Source: RPQJ01 sp963846315 (GTDB lineage: Bacteria; Pseudomonadota; Gammaproteobacteria; Steroidobacterales; Steroidobacteraceae). Taken from it: a stretch of 64,000 nt of DNA. The position numbers and the translations under genes are program-made. The DNA lies in contig CAWJVM010000005.1 in NCBI GenBank assembly GCA_963846315.1, positions 186,001 to 250,000 of the forward strand. The letters run 5' to 3'. Shown here in pieces: positions 59,403 through 64,000 of this stretch. Numbering within the stretch: position 1 is the first letter of the stretch; the number at the start of each line of letters is the position of its first letter. Under the pieces are notes generated by a model. That model worked only from the letters and a program-made list of their open reading frames with translations, ran no database searches and was not told where the DNA came from.

Positions 59403-60143
59403 ATGACGGGACGGACTCGAAACATCACCGAATCGGCCACCACGCGCATCTGCGTGCAGTTGCTGGCCTGCGCACTGACGCTTTCGCTGGCTGGTTGCTT
59501 CGACGGCAACACCAAGAAGGCGGATACGTCGACCGGCGGCACGGCCACGCCTCCGCCAGCCACGGGTGGCACCGTCACACCCCCGCCTGCCCCCGGCCCT
59601 ACCAACAAGGCCCCGACGATTTCGGGCAGCCCGGTCACTTCGGCCAAGACGACGCTCCCCTATTCCTTCCAGCCCGTCGCCGCCGACGCTAACGGCGACA
59701 AGCTCACCTTCAGCATCGCCGGCAAGCCCGATTGGGCGTCGTTCAACACGTCGACCGGCGCATTGACTGGCACGCCGCGCGATGGCATTACCGGCACCTA
59801 CGCCAACATCCAGATCAAGGTGACGGACGGCACAGCCGAGGCGGCGCTGCCGACCTTCTCCATCACGGTCTTGACGCCCGTGATTGGATCGGCCACCCTC
59901 TCGTGGGCCCCGCCTGCCACGAACGAGGACGGCTCGGCGCTCACCGACCTCTCGGGCTACGTGATCCGGTACGGCACCAGCCCAGGCTCGCTCGACAAGA
60001 GCATCCGCATTGCCAATCCCGGCACGACGATGTACGTCGTCGAGAACCTGATCGAAGGCACCTGGTACTTCTCGTTGTTGTCGGTCAATTCGGCCGGCGT
60101 CGAAAGTCGCCCGACGGGCTCCGTTTCAAAGTCCATCAGCTGA
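59403..60143 (+). CDS. Ig/Fn3-like surface lipoprotein
   Basis: The 246-residue protein is intact. Order: signal peptide with lipobox SLAGC (ACALTLSLAGCF), a Thr/Pro-rich linker (TATPPPATGGTVTPPPAPG), a putative-Ig (He_PIG/cadherin-like) domain with KPDWASFNTSTGALTGTPRD and IQIKVTDGTAEAALPTFSI, and an Fn3-like domain with LTDLSGYVIRYGTSPGSLDK and EGTWYFSLLSVNSAGVESRP. Such proteins are usually outer-membrane lipoproteins that bind polysaccharide or other surface partners; no enzyme motif is seen. Start ATG 59403 with GGGAG; a GTG two codons upstream is an alternative. It is the intact paralogue of the broken gene at 57.4 kb. Confidence 0.75.
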   Translation: MTGRTRNITESATTRICVQLLACALTLSLAGCFDGNTKKADTSTGGTATPPPATGGTVTPPPAPGPTNKAPTISGSPVTSAKTTLPYSFQPVAADANGDKLTFSIAGKPDWASFNTSTGALTGTPRDGITGTYANIQIKVTDGTAEAALPTFSITVLTPVIGSATLSWAPPATNEDGSALTDLSGYVIRYGTSPGSLDKSIRIANPGTTMYVVENLIEGTWYFSLLSVNSAGVESRPTGSVSKSIS

Positions 60144-60304
60144 GCGAACAAGAATTTGGCGAACGCGCCTTAGTGCGACTTTTTTCTGCCCATTAAGTCA
60201 AATCGATGAAATACTCGATCAACTTTCGAGCCATGATCGTGACCGGCGCCCGCCGGCGCGGCGCCTCCGCGCAATAACGACAAGTACAGCAGGCGGGGCC
60301 TCGT

Positions 60305-63048
60305 ATGAAGCATTGCCACTCCCGACGCCCCTCCCGACGCTTTGCCTCACTTTGGGTTGCGGCCGGCTTGGCCTTCAACGTTGCACCGATCCATGCCGAC
60401 GCGTTGTCCGACGCTTTGCAAGCGATGCCGCCGAACAGTTGGCAAAAGCTGAACGCAAACCGCTTCGAGGAAGTCTGGACCCCAGCCGAACAACGCCCGA
60501 CCACGGCCAGTCCCGGAATCGAACATCAGCGCGTGGAGCGGCGCAGCCTGGGACACCAAGCGCAAGCACCTGCTGATCTGGGGCGGTGACATCGGCGATG
60601 AGGAAGGCAACGAAGTCTATATCTTCGATGCCAGCGACCGGCCTCTGGCGACGAGGATCCCTTCCGAGCCAGGTCACCATTGACAACGGTGTACCGACGG
60701 CTGTTGATGGCGTCTTCAATGCGCCGACGTCGGGTGAAAGCTGGGACAACGTCGTCTATCTCGAGAACCTCGACCGGATGGCGGTCCTCGCGGTGTCCCG
60801 CGAAGGCGTCACCTTCCGGCGACCCGACGGCCAGGCCACCGGCCCTTATTTCTGGGACCCTGCGAAAGCGGATCCGCTGAAGGTCTCGGGCACGACGGGT
60901 TCACAGGTGAACCCCGGTCTTTACACGGGTGTCGTCGGCGGCCAGATGTGGCAGAACCGGGACAACTTCCCGGCGGATGTTGGCTTCGGGCTGATGGGAA
61001 AGACGGCGTATGCCAACGAGAACGGCAACGACGTCGTCTACTTTGCGGGTAACTACGACCGCCTGTGGCGCTACACCGCGCGCGACCTCAACGCTGCCAA
61101 TGACAGTTGGGAGCCTGTCGGGATCAGGCCGCTCTCAGGCAAGGACAGCAGTGGGCCGATGGCTCTCGACCCAGTCCGACGCATTCTGGTCAAGCCGCTC
61201 ACTGCAACGACATTCGGATTCTGGGACGTCAGCGACCTGGCGACCTCCCGCACCATTGAGAATCGCGAAATCGAAGTCGTGCCGACGCCCGTTTCGAGCC
61301 AAATCGCAGGCGATGCGAGGCTCTACGGCTTGCAGTATGACCCGACTTTGGAAGCCTTCGTGCTGTGGGGCGGAGACTCGTCGGTTTGGGTGCTGCACCC
61401 CCCAGGCAACCTCGATCCGGACGGCGACGGCATCAAGGACGCCACCGCCGGCTGGTCGCTCGAGAAGATTACGCCGACCGGCTCCGGACCCACAGTGCCG
61501 GCGCGCTTTACGGGTGTGTTCGGCAAGTGGGTCTACTTGCCGGCTGAAAAGGCGTACCTGGGTGTCATCGACCCCGACTCTGGCGATGTGTACCTCTATA
61601 AGCCCGCCTACAACGTCACCCCGACCGCCGACGCCTCACCCCCTGCGATTCAGCCGAACATCGTCGGAACGCTCGGCAGCGCGGGCTGGTACCGATCGGA
61701 CGTGCAATGGACCTGGTCGATCAACGACCCGGAGTCGACCGTCAGCGATTCGACCGGTTGCGATCCGGGAAGCTTGTCGATAGACACTACCGGTCAGACA
61801 TTCACGCTGCGCGGCGACGAGTACGGGAGGCACGACGAGCCAGTCGATCACGATCCGTCGTGACGGCACGGCTCCCACAGCAAGCTCCGCGCCTGTATCA
61901 CTGCCGAACAGTGCGGGCTGGTTCCGATCAAACGTGACGATTCGCACGACGGGTACCGACACGACGTCGGGGATCGCCACCTGCGAGGCAGAAATTCAAG
62001 TCACCACCGAAGGAGGTGACCAAACGTCGGTCGCCAGCACTTGCACCGACCAGGCAGGGAACGTGAGCGATCCTGCGGTCACCACAGGCATCAATATCGA
62101 CAAGACGGTGCCGGAGGTGACGGCAAATCGAGCCCCCCTCCCGAACGCATCGGGCTGGAACAACACGCCCGTGACGGTTTCGTTTGTCGCGCTCGATGCA
62201 CTCTCCGGAGTTGCACCGGAGGGTTGCGACTCACCGGTCACGTTACAGGCCAATGGCGCAGACCAGAGCATCACCGGACATTGCAGCGACCTGGCCGGCA
62301 ATGTCGGCGCCGTGACATTGAACGGGATCCGCATTGATACGAATCCGCCGGTGACGGTGGCGACGGCAACACCATCACCCAATGCCAACGGCTGGAACAA
62401 TACGAACGTCACCGTATCGTTTGCTGCAACCGACAGCCTGCCAGGCTCGACGGTCGCGTCTTGCGCTGCACCGCTGACCATTTCGACAGAAGGCGCAGGA
62501 GTCGTGTCGTCGGGCACCTGCAGGGACGTCGCCTCAAACATCAGCAGTCCCGCCTCGGTCATGCTGAATATCGACAAGACGAAGCCGACGGCAACGATTT
62601 CCCTGCCGGCCAATGGCGCGAACTACGAACTGGGCGTGACGATCGCTGCTTCCTATCTCTGTGCGGACGCGCGATCCGGAGTAGCACAGTGTGACGGCAC
62701 CGTCACGAACGGACTGCCCATCGATACAGGCTCGCTCGGCACAAAGTCCATCACTGTCACGGCAGTGGACCTGGCCGGAAATTCCGCCAGTGCGACAGTG
62801 ACGTACACCGTCACGGACAGCCCGGCGACACCGACCGACGCCGACGCCGACGCCGACGCCGACCACGCCGACACCGACACCGACGCCGACCCGACCCGAC
62901 GCCGACGCCGACGCCGACCCCTGCCCCCATTCCGCCGTCCAAGAGTGGCAATTCTGCCAGCGGCGGCGGCGGTTCAACCGGCCTTGCGGTCCTGTTGCTC
63001 CTCGGCGGCTTGGGCAGCGTCCGAAGTCGGCTGCGAACCTCAACATGA
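60305..63048 (+). pseudogene. large secreted beta-propeller/Ig protein with GlyGly-CTERM-like tail, frameshifted
   Basis: ATG 60305 opens a Tat- or Sec-like signal peptide (SRRFASLWVAAGLAFNVAPI, cleavage near IHADA). The N-terminal half is a kelch-like propeller (KRKHLLIWGGDIGDEEGNEV, GESWDNVVYLENLDRMAVLA, LEAFVLWGGDSSVWVLHPPG). The C-terminal half has at least three Ig-like repeats, each with NxxGWxxxxV and a DxxGN motif (STCTDQAGNVSDPAVTTGIN, GHCSDLAGNVGAVTLNGIRI). A Pro-Thr tract and the tail SASGGGGSTGLAVLLLLGGL plus RSRLRTST follow: a Gly-rich motif, a membrane helix and a basic end, as in GlyGly-CTERM-type sorting signals. Frame changes are needed near 60525, 60650, 61825 and 62890. If these are errors, the product is about 910 residues. 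Confidence 0.65.
62826..62930 (+). repeat. CCGACG hexanucleotide tract coding a Thr-Pro linker
   Basis: About 100 bases consist mostly of CCGACG and CCGACC units that encode (Pro-Thr)n in the frame leading to the C-terminal anchor. The frame shift near 62890 falls inside this tract. Simple-sequence slippage or misassembly would both explain it. Confidence 0.75.
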
Positions 63049-63061
63049 CCTGCGTGGTGCA

Positions 63062-63896
63062 GTGAACCTCCGCTTGCGTCGAACCAGGTGCACGGGTACG
63101 CCGGTCCGGCGGCACCGGGCGTGCATTGCAGCACTTTTCCTGCTGACGGCCTGCTCCGCGCCTGAGCAGGATGCATCGGGCTCGTTGGACCAAAGTTCAA
63201 CCATTGGTCGAATCGAGCCGGCCGACGTGCTGTCGGCATACATCGAGAGAGAGTCTGGGAGCGACCCGGGCACCGTAACGCCGGCACTGCGACGCGAGTT
63301 GGAGATTAAACTTCAAAAAATCCGGGCGGCCGCAGCACTCGGAGAAAACGTCAAGGAGGCGCAACCGCGCATCGAGCTGGCGCGACTGGAACTCCTGGCG
63401 CAAGCAGCAGCGAATTCGGCGGGTGTGTATGCACTACCGTCCGAGGACGAAATCCGCGTCGCGTACGAGCACTACCTGCGATCACTGCCCGCGAGCGAGT
63501 ATCACGTCGCGCACATTCTCGTCGCCACGGAACAATTGGCGGGCGATGTCCTGGTCGAACTGAAGCGCGGGCAGCCGTTTGCCGAGGTCGCCAAGGCTCG
63601 CTCGACGGACGATTCGAAAGTGCGGGGCGGGGACCTCGGCTGGATCCGGCAGGGTGGCCTGCCTGAACAATTGTTCGCTGCACTGGGCGGTCTCGAGCCT
63701 GACCAGTATTCGACGGTCCCCATACACACCGCCTACGGTTGGCACGTGGTCCAACTGACTTGGCAAGCGAGCTTCGGACGCTCCGTCGCTGGACAGGGTA
63801 CGCGACCAACTGGTGGCCAACCTGCAGCACCAGCGCTACGAAGCTTTCCTCGATGACAGCTTGATCCGGACCCCAGCCCCCCCCTACCGGAATTGA
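63062..63896 (+). CDS. parvulin-type peptidyl-prolyl isomerase lipoprotein, frameshifted
   Basis: A GTG at 63062 opens a lipoprotein precursor (signal peptide ACIAALFLLTAC). A helical SurA/EpsD-like N-terminal domain follows (LRRELEIKLQKIRAAAALGE, ARLELLAQAAANSAGVYALP, DEIRVAYEHYLRSLPASEYH), then a parvulin (PpiC) domain with HVAHILVATEQLAGDVLVEL, GDLGWIRQGGLPEQLFAALG and a YGWHVVQL-type end. Near 63770 one base is lost, after which the C-terminal helix DRVRDQLVANLQHQRYEAFL is readable to a stop at 63894-63896. EpsD-like foldases commonly sit near exosortase or surface-protein genes; here it follows the GlyGly-CTERM-like gene by 13 bases and may fold that protein. Confidence 0.8.
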
Positions 63897-64000
63897 CCCC
63901 GGCGAGAGCGATCCGGCACCCCGTCACAGGTTTGCCGCCCCTGTTCAAGTATCCTTCGTGCTGCCGGCCGGAGCCGGTGATGGCGATCCGTAGACGATCG

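Noticed and set aside
63980..64000. Possible start of a further gene (ATG at 63980 preceded by CGGAG)
   Set aside because: Only seven codons are inside the window, too few to support a call.

Overview
The window is GC-rich DNA from a Gram-negative proteobacterium. The gene set (GlrK/QseG/GlrR-type two-component operon, DsbB, TypA, DusA, SrkA, DinG-family helicase plus TsaB, GTP-dependent PEPCK, a phasin, and PEP-CTERM and GlyGly-CTERM-like surface proteins) points to Gammaproteobacteria, possibly a deep-branching or xanthomonad/steroidobacter-like lineage; Burkholderiales are not excluded. No rRNA or tRNA gene was recognised. About a dozen genes, including core ones (pstB, typA, glrK), carry single-base frameshifts, which suggests an error-prone assembly at least as much as real gene decay.

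Layout. 1-9.8 kb: 5' part of a surface choice-of-anchor I protein, a GT4 glycosyltransferase, polyphosphate kinase ppk1, dapD, then phoU-pstB-pstA-pstC-pstS on the minus strand behind a clear Pho box. 9.9-20.1 kb: dapE, a 640-bp field of unusual hairpins, dsbB, a second phoU, a broken outer-membrane porin, phoR and phoB (Pho-box-like sites lie before the porin and before phoB), then tsaB, a DinG-family helicase and a DUF11 protein. 20.2-25 kb: phasin with a PhaR-like operator, pckG, a cyclase-FHA protein, dusA. 25.1-36.4 kb: one giant autotransporter adhesin of about 3,760 residues, preceded by a YbdK-like carboxylate-amine ligase and an N-formylglutamate amidohydrolase family gene. 38.7-42.3 kb: a multi-PAS/GAF/GGDEF/EAL protein. 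42.3-51.9 kb: a DUF559 endonuclease gene between inverted palindromic repeats, typA, a lipoprotein, a PKD metalloprotease, galE, srkA. 50.4-55.2 kb: a glrK-qseG-glrR operon interrupted by a toxin-antitoxin island (mqsRA plus a dead yafQ-type system). 55.2-57 kb: hipBA. 57.4-63.9 kb: secreted or anchored proteins (Ig/Fn3-like lipoproteins, a PEP-CTERM protein, a beta-propeller/Ig protein with a GlyGly-CTERM-like tail, a parvulin lipoprotein), heavily frameshifted.

How it fits together. Much of the first 17 kb is a phosphate-response neighbourhood: sensing (phoR/phoB), high-affinity uptake (pstSCAB), control (two phoU genes), outer-membrane entry (porin) and storage (ppk1). The most unusual part of the window is its repeats. 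A palindromic family of the form CCCTCACCC / GCGC..GCGC / ACCTCTCCC..GGGAGAGGT surrounds the DUF559 gene in inverted orientation and occurs elsewhere, once inside the tsaB reading frame and once forming the C-terminus of srkA. Three other families are present: GGGGTTA heptamers at two convergent gene junctions, hairpins with a conserved loop after dapE, and a nested 40-bp inverted repeat after typA.
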